64,000 bases of DNA from Limnobacter sp. 130 (GTDB taxonomy: Bacteria; Pseudomonadota; Gammaproteobacteria; Burkholderiales; Burkholderiaceae_B): positions 1,361,071-1,425,070 of the forward strand of contig NZ_LR732328.1 of the NCBI RefSeq assembly GCF_902506325.1, in the 5' to 3' direction. The position numbers and the translations under genes are program-made. Positions within the stretch are counted from its first letter, which is position 1, and the number at the start of each line of letters is the position of its first letter. The notes beneath the pieces were generated by a model. The model saw only the letters and a list, made by a program, of their open reading frames with translations. It was not told where the DNA came from and did no database searches. This document shows positions 1-8,511 of the stretch, one piece after another.

Positions 1-1261
1 ACAACTTGGAATCTTCAGACTTGATCAATGCCACCAAATCGGCTGTTTTCTGATAACTGACCTGGAACACCTTCGACACCAACGGCTCCATTTCGTCCTG
101 TGCACGACGGTTTGCCGATTGAAACTGATCATTGTTCACATCGGTGGGCGTGGACACCAACAACACATTGCCCGACTGGCTCGATACCAAACCCTTGGAG
201 CGCATCACAATGTCCAAAGCCTGATCCCAGGGCACATCTTTCAAAAATACCGTCACCTTGCCCTGCACGGAATCACTCAACACAAGGTTCATCTTGGTGA
301 AGTCGGCAAATACCTGCATTACGGTGCGGATGTCCGCATCCTTGAAATCAAGCGTAATTGGGCGACCAATGTAGCGTGCCACCAGACTTTGATCTGAACT
401 CGCAGGCTTGATCTCAATTGCCTTGCCAGAGACAACACTTGATGACACCCGATTCACCTCCACTTCCACAACAGGTCCACTTTGACGTATCAGGTGAGTG
501 GCTCCATCGAGCTGCATTTGAACAGTCAGGGCCAGATCACCCGGCCTCAACTCAAGCTGTTTAATCGGTGAATCCTCGTCAGTTTGCAGTTGCTGTTTTA
601 CACCGGCAGCAAGTCGCACATTCGCAAATCGAACCTTCAATTGATTATTGAGAAGTACTGCGTCCGCAACAATATCAGGCCGGTCAAACTCCAGCCTCAA
701 TACATGTCTATTGGCAGATTTCTCCAACTTCCATGCATTCAAGATCGGGCCTTCCGCAATCACGGCTGGCCTGCCCATTGCCTTCGCAACCGTGTCTTTC
801 AATGCACTATGCTCGGATAAAATCGCTGCCTGCCCACCATCGGGTCGGAAGGGCTTAGGCCCCGAAAATATCAATTCAACGGATCGATCTTTCTGGTTAA
901 GCCGCACTTCATAATTTTGAGCCAACTCCAACACCAGGCGGGTTTTACCGCCAGCGGCAATCAGCTGCGTCTTTTTGATTCTTCCACCCGGAGGCAAATC
1001 GATTGGCAAAGTGCTGTTGCCAAGCTCGACGGGGAAATCGACCACTTGCCGTGCCGGATTCGAAATGCGAAATAATCCAAGCTTGCCATCAAAATTCTGG
1101 TCAAATGTCAGCATGATTCGAGCCTGGTCGGCAAGCTCCTCAAGGCTGCCGTCGACAATGCTTAAAGCATGAACCTGAGCATGAATAAGAAAGGTAAACA
1201 CGAGTGCAGCCAGTTTAAAAACCTTCGGTGCAAACCCGAGTGTGGGCAATTGATTGTTCAT
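1..1261 (-). CDS. pilQ: Type IV pilus secretin PilQ (N-terminal part, cut by window edge)
   Basis: PilQ forms the outer-membrane secretin through which type IV pili leave the cell. About 420 N-terminal residues are present and the C-terminal secretin barrel lies outside the window. Translation shows a signal peptide (hydrophobic stretch ALVFTFLIHAQVHA), then AMIN-type beta domains (for example ARIMLTFDQNFDGKLGLFRI), and near the window edge a secretin N0/STN-like domain (ITLDFKDADIRTVMQVFADF). The ATG at 1261 overlaps the pilP stop (ATGA), which supports this start and translational coupling. It is the last visible gene of pilMNOPQ. Family assignment is firm; domain limits are approximate. 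Confidence 0.93.
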   Translation of the reverse strand, partial: MNNQLPTLGFAPKVFKLAALVFTFLIHAQVHALSIVDGSLEELADQARIMLTFDQNFDGKLGLFRISNPARQVVDFPVELGNSTLPIDLPPGGRIKKTQLIAAGGKTRLVLELAQNYEVRLNQKDRSVELIFSGPKPFRPDGGQAAILSEHSALKDTVAKAMGRPAVIAEGPILNAWKLEKSANRHVLRLEFDRPDIVADAVLLNNQLKVRFANVRLAAGVKQQLQTDEDSPIKQLELRPGDLALTVQMQLDGATHLIRQSGPVVEVEVNRVSSSVVSGKAIEIKPASSDQSLVARYIGRPITLDFKDADIRTVMQVFADFTKMNLVLSDSVQGKVTVFLKDVPWDQALDIVMRSKGLVSSQSGNVLLVSTPTDVNNDQFQSANRRAQDEMEPLVSKVFQVSYQKTADLVALIKSEDSKL

Positions 1262-1776
1262 TGAGCGTCCCCGAATGTATTCACTGGCATCAGATTCAAT
1301 TCAAGGCGTTTGTCTCCCGCCCTGGCGTCTATTCTTGACAGCACAACCCGCCCCGGTCCAAACGAGGTCACTTTGTAAAGACCCAGCACGTAGCTGCCCA
1401 CCCCAACAACATGGTCCATTTGTCCATCATTGAGTATGGCGACCTGATGACCCGCAGATTCGATCAAACCAGTGAGGCGCAACGACTCCGCCGACAAATC
1501 AATGGCGGCCCGTCGGTTGGCCTCATCGCCCCATTGACTGCTGGACCACTGAAACAAACGACCTGTAATCGGAGGTAACTCGGCTGATTCAATACTCAAG
1601 GTGCTGCCCTTGGACTTCAGGTGGTCTTGGCTGGGTTCCGCTTCCCCCACCGCCTGTTTTTGGCCCGCGCTCAGGCGCTGCTCAAGCTCAGTGATAGCCC
1701 CGGCATGATTTCGTCTGGGATCATCCAATTCCGGGAAAAATGGCACCAACAATATCGAGAAAAGAAAGTCCATCAT
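1258..1776 (-). CDS. pilP: Type IV pilus assembly protein PilP
   Basis: PilP normally links the inner-membrane PilN/PilO complex to the PilQ secretin in the periplasm. The 172-residue product has a hydrophobic N-terminus (MMDFLFSILLVPFF), a linker rich in Glu and Gln, and a C-terminal beta domain (GSYVLGLYKVTSFGPGRVVL, IDARAGDKRLEL) typical of PilP. The start overlaps the pilO stop (ATGATG); the second ATG at 1773 is equally possible. Most PilP proteins are lipoproteins, but no Cys follows the hydrophobic segment here, so lipidation is not apparent. An upstream in-frame start at 1884 would lie inside pilO and was not used. Confidence 0.88.
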   Translation of the reverse strand: MMDFLFSILLVPFFPELDDPRRNHAGAITELEQRLSAGQKQAVGEAEPSQDHLKSKGSTLSIESAELPPITGRLFQWSSSQWGDEANRRAAIDLSAESLRLTGLIESAGHQVAILNDGQMDHVVGVGSYVLGLYKVTSFGPGRVVLSRIDARAGDKRLELNLMPVNTFGDAQ

Positions 1777-2417
1777 GGGTTTGGGCTCTCCACGGTCTGG
1801 TCCGGAGCAGGTTCGTCCGCAACCACCTTCGGTGCATTCTTGGGCAACTGTGCAAAAGCATTCAGCTCCCCGGTCATCTGCCACCCGCCGCCATCGGGCA
1901 GATAGGCCATGTCAAACTCGCTCAAACTGACTTGCCGGCTCAACGCAGCAATGTAATTGGGCAAACGGGAAATCGCCTCGCCACTGCCGCGCACGCTCAC
2001 TTTCACGGGGACCACACGCATCACCTCGCGATTCAAAGACGCCTTGGGTGTGAACTCCGCCAGCTTTAACTCATGGTCTAAAATCACATCGTTGATGCGC
2101 TCCAAAAGGGAAGCCAACTCTCGCTCAGAGGGAAGCGCCATTTTCAACAAGGGCAACTGCACCTCCAACTGAGCCAGCTCCGCTTCGATCACAGGTTGGT
2201 CCAGCAACAATTGCGATTGGGTATCCAAACGTGCCAAGGATTCCTGAATGCTGACCTCAAGTTGCGTGCTCGTGTCCAAACTGTTTTTCCAAACCAGAAT
2301 GAACCCCAACACCAAAACAAGCAGCCAGATTCCCGCGATCAGCAAAAGCCTTTTTTGAAAAGGCAGAAGAAGCAATTCTTCAATTAAATCCCGTAGACTC
2401 AGCTCATCCAGGCGCAT
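1773..2417 (-). CDS. pilO: Type IV pilus inner-membrane protein PilO
   Basis: PilO pairs with PilN in the inner-membrane alignment complex of the type IV pilus. The 214-residue product has a short cytoplasmic N-terminus, one membrane segment (about residues 24-43, RLLLIAGIWLLVLVLGFIL), a coiled-coil stretch rich in Leu, Gln and Glu, and a periplasmic ferredoxin-like domain. ATG 2417 was preferred over the upstream in-frame codon at 2477 because a GAGG sequence sits eight bases before it and the longer form would run into pilN. It overlaps pilN by 14 bases and pilP by 4. Confidence 0.92.
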   Translation of the reverse strand: MRLDELSLRDLIEELLLLPFQKRLLLIAGIWLLVLVLGFILVWKNSLDTSTQLEVSIQESLARLDTQSQLLLDQPVIEAELAQLEVQLPLLKMALPSERELASLLERINDVILDHELKLAEFTPKASLNREVMRVVPVKVSVRGSGEAISRLPNYIAALSRQVSLSEFDMAYLPDGGGWQMTGELNAFAQLPKNAPKVVADEPAPDQTVESPNP

Positions 2418-2982
2418 GATTGGTACCTCGCAAAATTGCCCGGATTTCAAACAAATGCCGGTTATCAATCGCCCCATCCACGGTCTTTTTCGGTTCGGTT
2501 ACCGACACAAGATCAACCGACTCAAATAAACCGTTGCCCGCCTCCATTTGGTCAACCCACTGAGCCAGGCTCGACACGGCTTCTGTAAATCCATTGAGAA
2601 TCAATACCTCTTTGCTGACAAACAACCGTGTCATGGACACGTTGGAGGGCACGGTGCCATCCAGATAAGAAACCCACCTGCTCGCTAGAATCGACTCTTT
2701 CTCCACAGCCTCCAAAGCACTGACCTGACGATTCAGCACAGCAACCCTGTCCTTCATGGCCTGAACCTCAATCACCCGGGCTGCCATCTCAGACTCCATC
2801 GCACTTAACTGCCCAAGAAATATCTCCTGCCTGTCTACCCGTGCTTCAAATTCAGTTCCAATCGCGTAACAAACGCCAAGTCCAAGCAGAGAACCCACGG
2901 CCAGCTCAGCAATCAAGCGGCGCTTCTTGCGACTTTCACGCAACGCACGATAGGGATACAGATTGAACAGAATTACTCGCAT
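2404..2982 (-). CDS. pilN: Type IV pilus inner-membrane protein PilN
   Basis: PilN is the partner of PilO and binds cytoplasmic PilM through a conserved N-terminal peptide. Here that peptide reads FNLYPYRALRESRKKRR, a clear variant of the family's INLLPWRE motif. A single membrane segment follows (about residues 23-42), then a coiled coil (VDRQEIFLGQLSAMESEMAA) and a small periplasmic domain. The 192-residue length is normal for the family. It overlaps the 3' end of pilM by 10 bases and pilO by 14, so the genes are probably one transcript. Confidence 0.93.
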   Translation of the reverse strand: MRVILFNLYPYRALRESRKKRRLIAELAVGSLLGLGVCYAIGTEFEARVDRQEIFLGQLSAMESEMAARVIEVQAMKDRVAVLNRQVSALEAVEKESILASRWVSYLDGTVPSNVSMTRLFVSKEVLILNGFTEAVSSLAQWVDQMEAGNGLFESVDLVSVTEPKKTVDGAIDNRHLFEIRAILRGTNHAPG

Positions 2983-3941
2983 GGCATGGCCTCCAGCGCA
3001 CCAAAAGGCACCACATCATCGTGCCAGCGTCCCTGTAATTCCTTCCGGGGGGCAATATCGATCAAACGAGGCGAGAGGGTCTGACTGCGCTTGGCAGTTG
3101 ATTCGCAGCCTTTCGCATACATCAACTCGCCGCCCAGAATCAATCGAACCGAGGCCACTTCCTCGGGCGCGCCATCGCGGGTCCAGGTTGACACCAAACG
3201 CTCCAGTGCAGACACCGCTTGCACCACCGAGAATCCTTCCTCGCTGTGTTCCCAACTTTCGTTGAACAACACGCCCTGCGAGAAAACAGCCAAGCGAACA
3301 TGATTGCGAGACAACTCACCGTGCAGCAAAAAACGGATGTCAGCGGACTTCAGCGCCGCAGGTGCCATCTGCAAGTACCCGTTCATGGCGGCAACGGTGT
3401 CCAGCGTAATGCCCAGGCAAGTCAGCCCACACGCCTGACAAGCGCGCAATATTTCATCCACCTGTTTTTGATCAATTCCTGCCACAGCCAAACTGACGCT
3501 GCCATCCGACAACTCAGCCTTGACCTGCCAATCAAAAGCCGCCTCGCGTTCAGATTCCCCCGCAGCAGCCTCCATCAGTTCCTGGATCTGGAACCGGATC
3601 AAGTTCTCGCGTTCATCCTTGGCAACACCAATCTCACCCAAATAAGCATGTTTGGACGGCACGGAGACCACCACATACTGCGGTCTGGGCAAAGCAGGCG
3701 GCAATTCCCGAATTACCAGGGCAATCGCCCGCTCAAGCGACACTGCGCTCAACAGGGCATCATCCTTCGGGACGACCTCCAAAGTACCGCCACCCGAAGC
3801 CCTGATCGATTTGAAGGACAGAATCTGTTGGCGCTCTATTTCTCCATAAACCCACCGCCACCGTCCTCCGCTGAAAGAGATGGACAAAGCGTGGGCCGCG
3901 CCCGCGTGCAAGCTGAAAAACCAATGTCGAGCTGATTTCAT
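2973..3941 (-). CDS. pilM: Type IV pilus assembly protein PilM (divergent)
   Basis: First gene of the pil operon. PilM is an actin-like cytoplasmic protein that binds the N-terminal tail of PilN. The 322-residue product shows features of the family's central part (VSVPSKHAYLGEIGVAKDE; IRFQIQELMEAA, matching the conserved region after the first subdomain), but the N-terminus reads ALSISFSGGRWRW rather than the usual GIDIGSSSVKL phosphate-binding strand. ATP binding is therefore doubtful. Identity rests strongly on its position directly upstream of pilN. A hairpin at 3948-3974 lies just before the ATG. Confidence 0.85.
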   Translation of the reverse strand: MKSARHWFFSLHAGAAHALSISFSGGRWRWVYGEIERQQILSFKSIRASGGGTLEVVPKDDALLSAVSLERAIALVIRELPPALPRPQYVVVSVPSKHAYLGEIGVAKDERENLIRFQIQELMEAAAGESEREAAFDWQVKAELSDGSVSLAVAGIDQKQVDEILRACQACGLTCLGITLDTVAAMNGYLQMAPAALKSADIRFLLHGELSRNHVRLAVFSQGVLFNESWEHSEEGFSVVQAVSALERLVSTWTRDGAPEEVASVRLILGGELMYAKGCESTAKRSQTLSPRLIDIAPRKELQGRWHDDVVPFGALEAMPCE

Positions 3942-3947
3942 GAGTAA

Positions 3948-3974
3948 ACCCTGAGCAAGGTAGAGCTTCAGGGT
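3948..3974 (-). promoter_or_regulatory. Hairpin in the pilM leader, close to the start codon
   Basis: An inverted repeat ACCCTGA/TCAGGGT with extra inner GC pairs lies six bases upstream of the pilM ATG. On the minus strand the start-proximal arm carries the only weak ribosome-binding-like sequence (CAGGGT), so folding could limit translation. No U-tract follows, so it is not an intrinsic terminator. The repeat is seen directly; a regulatory role is inference. Confidence 0.35.
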
Positions 3975-4121
3975 AGAGAATTCAGCGCAAGCAGCTAACC
4001 CTCATTGGAGGGGGACAACCACTAGGGGGAGACCATGAATTCATCACTAGAGTCAACGATCGGAAATTCCCGTGCGTTGGCAGATACAATGTAGCCACTA
4101 ACACCAATCCTGCACCGACCT

Positions 4122-6602
4122 GTGAATTCAAACAAAATCCGCCTCAAGCACCACTCCGATGGCTTTATCGCAACCACCCTCGCCGTACTTATTGGTTTGG
4201 GTGTGTCAGGCGCACTCTTGGTTGGCGTCGCCCTGGCGCTAATTTTTCCAAAGCTGCCCGACCTGGACACGCTGACCGATTACCGACCCAAAGTGCCGTT
4301 GCGCGTGTTGACCACAGACGGGGTGCTGATTGGTGAATTCGGGGAAGAACGTCGCCGCCCGGTGGACATCACTGAAGTGCCCCTCGTCATGCAACAGGCC
4401 ATTCTGGCAGCAGAAGATGACCGGTTTTACCAGCACGGCGGCATTGACTTCATGGGCGTTGCACGCGCCTTGGTCACCAACGTCACCTCGGGTGGGCGCA
4501 CGCAAGGCGCCAGTACCATCACCATGCAGGTGGCACGGAATTTTTTCCTGACTCGCGACAAAACCTGGACACGCAAGCTTTACGAAGTATTGTTGGCCTA
4601 TAAAATCGAAGACAGCCTGAGCAAAGACGAAATTCTGGAGCTGTACATCAACCAGATTTACCTGGGCCAACGTGCCTATGGATTTCAGTCCGCTTCACAG
4701 GTTTATTTTGGCAAACCCCTGCGCGATATCAATGCCGCCGAAGCAGCCATGCTGGCGGGCTTGCCCAAAGCCCCCTCTGCCTACAATCCAATTGTGAACC
4801 CCAGCCGTGCCCGTGTTCGCCAGGAATATGTACTGCGCCGCATGAACAACCTGGAATATATCGACGACACGCAATTCGAAGAGGCCCTGAAAACCGAGCT
4901 GGTGTACCGCAACCGAAAAGTCAACGGCGACGATATCGAAGCCACAACGGGCCTGACCATCAAGGCAGACTATGCCGCTGAAATGGCCCGCCAGGCTGTG
5001 GTTGAAATGTATGGCGAAGAAGCCTATACCTCGGGCATCACCGTCACCACCACACTGATCGCCAAAGAACAACGCGCGGCCGAGCGCGCATTGCGCAACA
5101 GCGTGATGGACTACGAACTGCGACAGTACTTTCGCGGCCCAGAGGGTTACATTGAGTTACCCAACGACCCCAAAGAAGCTGAAGAAGTCATTGGTGACAA
5201 CATCAGCGATTACTCCGACTACGGCTTTTTGCAAAGCGCGGTTGTGCTGTCTGCCAGCCCCACTGAAGTTGTTGTATCACAGGGTGCAGGCGAGCCATTG
5301 AAACTCACTGGCGCAAGCCTGAAGCCTGCGGAAAGCTGGCTGAATGAGCGCGCGCCTGCCAACAAACGACTGAAGCGTGGCGCTGTCGTGCGCATCTTAA
5401 AGCGCAAAGACCAGCCTCCGATGCTCACGCAACTGCCTGAAGTAGAGGCGGCATTTATTGCCATCAACACCAAAGACGGCGCCATTCGCGCGCTGTCAGG
5501 CGGCTTTGAATTCTCGCGCAACAAATTCAACCACGTCACGCAAGCCACTCGCCAACCTGGCTCGGCGTTCAAGCCTTTTGTGTATTCCGCGGCGCTTGAG
5601 AAAGGCATTACGCCCACCACACTGGTAGCAGACGAGCCCATTTTCGTACCTGCGGACACACCAGGTGGAAAAGACTGGAGCCCGAAAAACTACGACGGCA
5701 AGTACGATGGGCCCATGCTGCTCAAAGAAGGCTTGGCCAAGTCCAAAAACATGGTGTCCATTCGCGTGTTGCAAGAAATCACCCCGCAATACGGTCAGCG
5801 CTGGGCCACCCAATTTGGCTTTCCCGCGGCCAACGTACCGCCCTATCTAACAATGGCACTGGGTGCGGTCACCACCAACCCGCTACAAATGGCCAGCGCA
5901 TTTGCCGTGTTTGCAAATTCGGGCTATCGCGTAAAGCCCTACCTGATTGAAAAAATTACCGATGGCACAGGCCGCATTGTTGCGCGTGCGCGACCAGCGG
6001 TGGCGGGCGAAGAGGCCAACCGGGTCATCGACGCCAGAAATGCATTCCTGACAACACGCCTGTTGCGCGAGGTTGTTGAACGCGGCACCGCAACACGGGC
6101 TAAAGTGCTGAACCGTGGCGACATTGTTGGCAAAACAGGTACCACCAACGACAGCCACGACGCCTGGTTTGCCGGGTACAACAGGGATATTTCAGCGGTT
6201 GCCTGGGTGGGCTACGACCAACCCAGAAACCTGGGGGCCCGCGAAACGGGTGGCGGCTTGGCCCTGCCAATCTGGATTGATTACATGAAAGTGGCGTTGG
6301 CCGACCTGCCTGAGAAACCACAAGTGGTGCCTCCCGGCATCGAATACATTGACGGAAATTATTACTACTCCGAATACACGCCCGGCAACGGTGTAGCCCG
6401 CATTGATGTAAACGGTGGCAGTGATGACATTCCAAGCCTGTTCAACTTCTTGAAAGGATTGGGCGGCATGCTGGAAGGCAGTGGGGAAAGGCCAATCAAC
6501 AGCAACCCGACCGGCGGGGGCGATGGCACCAGTCATGCTGCACCAGCCCGCTCGCGCGATCAGCCTCGGGACGAGATTGAGCGACTTTTTGGCAACAACT
6601 AA
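4122..6602 (+). CDS. mrcA: Penicillin-binding protein 1A, bifunctional glycosyltransferase/transpeptidase
   Basis: Class A PBP that polymerises and cross-links peptidoglycan. The 826 residues contain an N-terminal membrane anchor (about 17-41), a family 51 glycosyltransferase domain with catalytic Glu98 in EDDRFYQHGGID and GASTITMQVARN, an inserted OB-like region (about 310-430), and a transpeptidase domain with S481-A-F-K484, SKN in LAKSKNMVSIRV, and K671-T-G-T. All catalytic motifs are intact. The start is GTG at 4122; a TACAAT hexamer at 4085-4090 could be the -10, though no good -35 is seen. It is divergent from pilM, a common arrangement, and convergent with cyaY with only five bases between stops. 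Confidence 0.96.
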   Translation: MNSNKIRLKHHSDGFIATTLAVLIGLGVSGALLVGVALALIFPKLPDLDTLTDYRPKVPLRVLTTDGVLIGEFGEERRRPVDITEVPLVMQQAILAAEDDRFYQHGGIDFMGVARALVTNVTSGGRTQGASTITMQVARNFFLTRDKTWTRKLYEVLLAYKIEDSLSKDEILELYINQIYLGQRAYGFQSASQVYFGKPLRDINAAEAAMLAGLPKAPSAYNPIVNPSRARVRQEYVLRRMNNLEYIDDTQFEEALKTELVYRNRKVNGDDIEATTGLTIKADYAAEMARQAVVEMYGEEAYTSGITVTTTLIAKEQRAAERALRNSVMDYELRQYFRGPEGYIELPNDPKEAEEVIGDNISDYSDYGFLQSAVVLSASPTEVVVSQGAGEPLKLTGASLKPAESWLNERAPANKRLKRGAVVRILKRKDQPPMLTQLPEVEAAFIAINTKDGAIRALSGGFEFSRNKFNHVTQATRQPGSAFKPFVYSAALEKGITPTTLVADEPIFVPADTPGGKDWSPKNYDGKYDGPMLLKEGLAKSKNMVSIRVLQEITPQYGQRWATQFGFPAANVPPYLTMALGAVTTNPLQMASAFAVFANSGYRVKPYLIEKITDGTGRIVARARPAVAGEEANRVIDARNAFLTTRLLREVVERGTATRAKVLNRGDIVGKTGTTNDSHDAWFAGYNRDISAVAWVGYDQPRNLGARETGGGLALPIWIDYMKVALADLPEKPQVVPPGIEYIDGNYYYSEYTPGNGVARIDVNGGSDDIPSLFNFLKGLGGMLEGSGERPINSNPTGGGDGTSHAAPARSRDQPRDEIERLFGNN

Positions 6603-6605
6603 ACC

Positions 6606-6634
6606 GATTAAAACTTGGGGCAGGCCTGCCCCAA
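6606..6634 (-). terminator. Terminator overlapping the cyaY 3' coding end
   Basis: The 20-base perfect palindrome TTGGGGCAGGCCTGCCCCAA at 6615-6634 lies inside the last cyaY codons and is followed on the minus strand by GTTTTAA, so the stop codon itself sits in the U-rich tract. The same hairpin is also just past the mrcA stop on the plus strand but lacks a U-tract there. The stem is seen directly; termination is inferred and the U-tract is short. Confidence 0.5.
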
Positions 6635-6934
6635 TTGACCACTCAGCAGTTCCACAAAGTGGGTTTTAAAAGGGACTTTACTGCGGGTGTCAAACCAGTC
6701 GCCATTGGAATATTGATAATGAAACCCGCCTGATTTCGCAGCCAGCCACAGCTCGTGGTTGGCCACCTGGCTGTTCAATATCATCTTGCCTTTGTCTTCA
6801 AAATCAAGGGTTAATACATTGCCCGAGCGCATTGAATCTGCATCAAGGTCAAGCGTATCGACCAAGGATTCAATATACTCTTCTACTTGAACCAAGGTGG
6901 CATCCACCACGGCCTGGAATTCTGTATCTGTCAT
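6608..6934 (-). CDS. cyaY: Frataxin-like iron protein CyaY
   Basis: CyaY is the bacterial frataxin, an iron-binding modulator of Fe-S cluster assembly. The 108-residue product has the expected acidic first helix (MTDTEFQAVVDATLVQVEE) and the beta-sheet core with NHELWLAAKSGGFHY. ATG 6934 has a strong ribosome-binding site (AGAGGTGA) seven bases upstream; a longer in-frame form starting at 6970 was rejected. The start codon overlaps the lptM start on the other strand (shared CATG). The last codons and stop form a terminator-like hairpin plus U-tract. Confidence 0.95.
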   Translation of the reverse strand: MTDTEFQAVVDATLVQVEEYIESLVDTLDLDADSMRSGNVLTLDFEDKGKMILNSQVANHELWLAAKSGGFHYQYSNGDWFDTRSKVPFKTHFVELLSGQLGQACPKF

Positions 6935-7091
6935 GAAAAAATCACCTCTAAGAACATTGGCTATTGTCACCCTGTTTGCGCTGGGCTTGAATGCGTGTGG
7001 CCAACGCGGGCCACTTTATTTGCCCGAGCCACCGGCCCCCTTGCCAAAGCCTGCTGGCTACGACAAACCTGAACAAGAACAAAACCGCTAA
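6933..7091 (+). CDS. lptM: LPS translocon maturation lipoprotein LptM (YifL family)
   Basis: Small outer-membrane lipoprotein that assists maturation of the LptDE lipopolysaccharide translocon. The 52-residue product starts MKKSPLRTLAIVTLFALG, has a lipobox LNAC, and then the family signature CGQRGPLYLPE. The true start is ATG 6933, which shares bases with the divergent cyaY ATG; no ribosome-binding site is evident upstream. It lies 27 bases before lysA on the same strand, as is usual in proteobacteria. Confidence 0.92.
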   Translation: MKKSPLRTLAIVTLFALGLNACGQRGPLYLPEPPAPLPKPAGYDKPEQEQNR

Positions 7092-7118
7092 ACCTTCAAT
7101 TTTCGAGCAAATTTTACC

Positions 7119-8426
7119 GTGCAAAACAATTCAGTGAAGCCCAGCGACCTCAACCCTCACTTGCAGTTTGATGCAGCCAGTGGCGAACTTCAATTCGAAA
7201 GCACAGAGCTTTCAGGCTTGGCGCAGGAATTTGGTACTCCTTTGTATGTGTACTCCGCCACCTCCATCAAATCCGCTTATCGCGCCTATGCCAGCGCCTG
7301 CCAGGGTTTGGCCCAGGTCACGATTTGCTACGCGGTCAAAGCGAACTCCAATATCCACATTCTGAAATTGCTGGCCCAGGAAGGCGCCGGATTCGACATC
7401 GTGTCTGCCGGTGAGTTGGCGCGTGTCATTGCGGCCGGTGGTGCCCCCGAAAAAGCAGTGTTTGCGGGCGTAGGCAAATCCACCCAAGAGATCGAATACG
7501 CACTCGAGCAAGGTGTGGGGTGCTTCAACGTCGAATCTGAAGCGGAAATGCAACGTGTGGCTCAAGTGGCAGAAAAAATGCAACGCATCGCCAACGTATC
7601 GCTGCGGGTCAACCCAGACGTGGATGCAAAAACCCACCCCTACATTTCCACAGGCCTGAAAGAGAACAAATTCGGCGTCTCCATGAATGCAGCCAAACGG
7701 GTATACCAGTTTGCCAATGCGCACCCTTGGTTGAACGTTCATGGCATTGATTGTCATATTGGCTCACAGCTGACCGACGCCAGCCCTTACTTTGATGCGC
7801 TTGACCGGGTGCTGGCACTGCTGGACCAGCTGGCGCTGGAGAGCATCGAAATACACCACCTCGACTTGGGCGGCGGTATCGGCATTCGTTATCTTGATGA
7901 AACACCACCCACACCGGCTGAAGTACTGCCAAAACTGATTGCCAAAGTGAAAAGCTGGGCCCAATCCAAGGGTCGTAGCATGCCAACCTTGTCATTCGAA
8001 CCAGGCCGCTCCATTGTAGGCAATGCGGGTGTGCTGCTCACCCAGGTGGAATTCCTGAAAGAAAACGAGGGCAAGCACTTCGCAATTGTCGATGCCGCCA
8101 TGAATGACCTGATGCGCCCCGCCATGTACAAGGCTTTTCACGGCGTGGTGGCTGTGCAGAACAACCCCCATGCCGCGGCACAAGAATATGATGTAGTGGG
8201 CCCGGTTTGCGAATCGGGCGACTGGCTGGCCAAAAACCGTACCCTGGCCATTGAACAAGGCGACTACCTGGCCATTCTGTCAGCAGGTGCCTATGGTCAG
8301 ACCATGGCATCGAACTACAACAGTCGCGGCCGTGCTGCCGAAGTCCTCGTGGAAAACGGGAAGGTCACATTGATTCGTCGCCGCGAAACCATCGAAGATC
8401 AGCTGCGCCCTGAACTCGACGTTTAA
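7119..8426 (+). CDS. lysA: Diaminopimelate decarboxylase
   Basis: PLP-dependent enzyme that converts meso-diaminopimelate to L-lysine, the last step of lysine synthesis. The 435 residues form the fold III alanine racemase-like barrel, with the PLP lysine K74 in CYAVKANSN, the phosphate-binding loop GGGIGIRY, EPGRSIVGNAG, and the C-terminal CESGDWLAKNR motif supplying the active-site Cys from the partner subunit. The start is GTG at 7119. It follows lptM and ends at an intrinsic terminator. Confidence 0.97.
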   Translation: MQNNSVKPSDLNPHLQFDAASGELQFESTELSGLAQEFGTPLYVYSATSIKSAYRAYASACQGLAQVTICYAVKANSNIHILKLLAQEGAGFDIVSAGELARVIAAGGAPEKAVFAGVGKSTQEIEYALEQGVGCFNVESEAEMQRVAQVAEKMQRIANVSLRVNPDVDAKTHPYISTGLKENKFGVSMNAAKRVYQFANAHPWLNVHGIDCHIGSQLTDASPYFDALDRVLALLDQLALESIEIHHLDLGGGIGIRYLDETPPTPAEVLPKLIAKVKSWAQSKGRSMPTLSFEPGRSIVGNAGVLLTQVEFLKENEGKHFAIVDAAMNDLMRPAMYKAFHGVVAVQNNPHAAAQEYDVVGPVCESGDWLAKNRTLAIEQGDYLAILSAGAYGQTMASNYNSRGRAAEVLVENGKVTLIRRRETIEDQLRPELDV

Positions 8427-8457
8427 CCGCGCTCAATGCCTGGTTTTTTCCGTGCAT

Positions 8458-8494
8458 AAAAAAAGCCCCGATTCAAAAGAACCGGGGCTTTTTT
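8458..8494. terminator. Bidirectional intrinsic terminator between lysA and ccsB
   Basis: The stem AAAAAAGCCCCG/CGGGGCTTTTTT with a short TTC/GAA extension and one mismatch is flanked by an A-run on the left and a T-run on the right, so it works in both directions. It sits between the convergent 3' ends of lysA and ccsB, where a shared terminator is expected. Confidence 0.88.
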
Positions 8495-8511
8495 GTAACG
8501 GGAAACAGTGA

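Noticed and set aside
3990-4030. G-rich run near 4010-4030 as a possible G-quadruplex
   Set aside because: Only two G-runs of useful length occur close together; a quadruplex needs four.
4022-4270. 82-codon minus-strand frame ahead of pilM
   Set aside because: It overlaps the mrcA start and has no family resemblance or ribosome-binding site.
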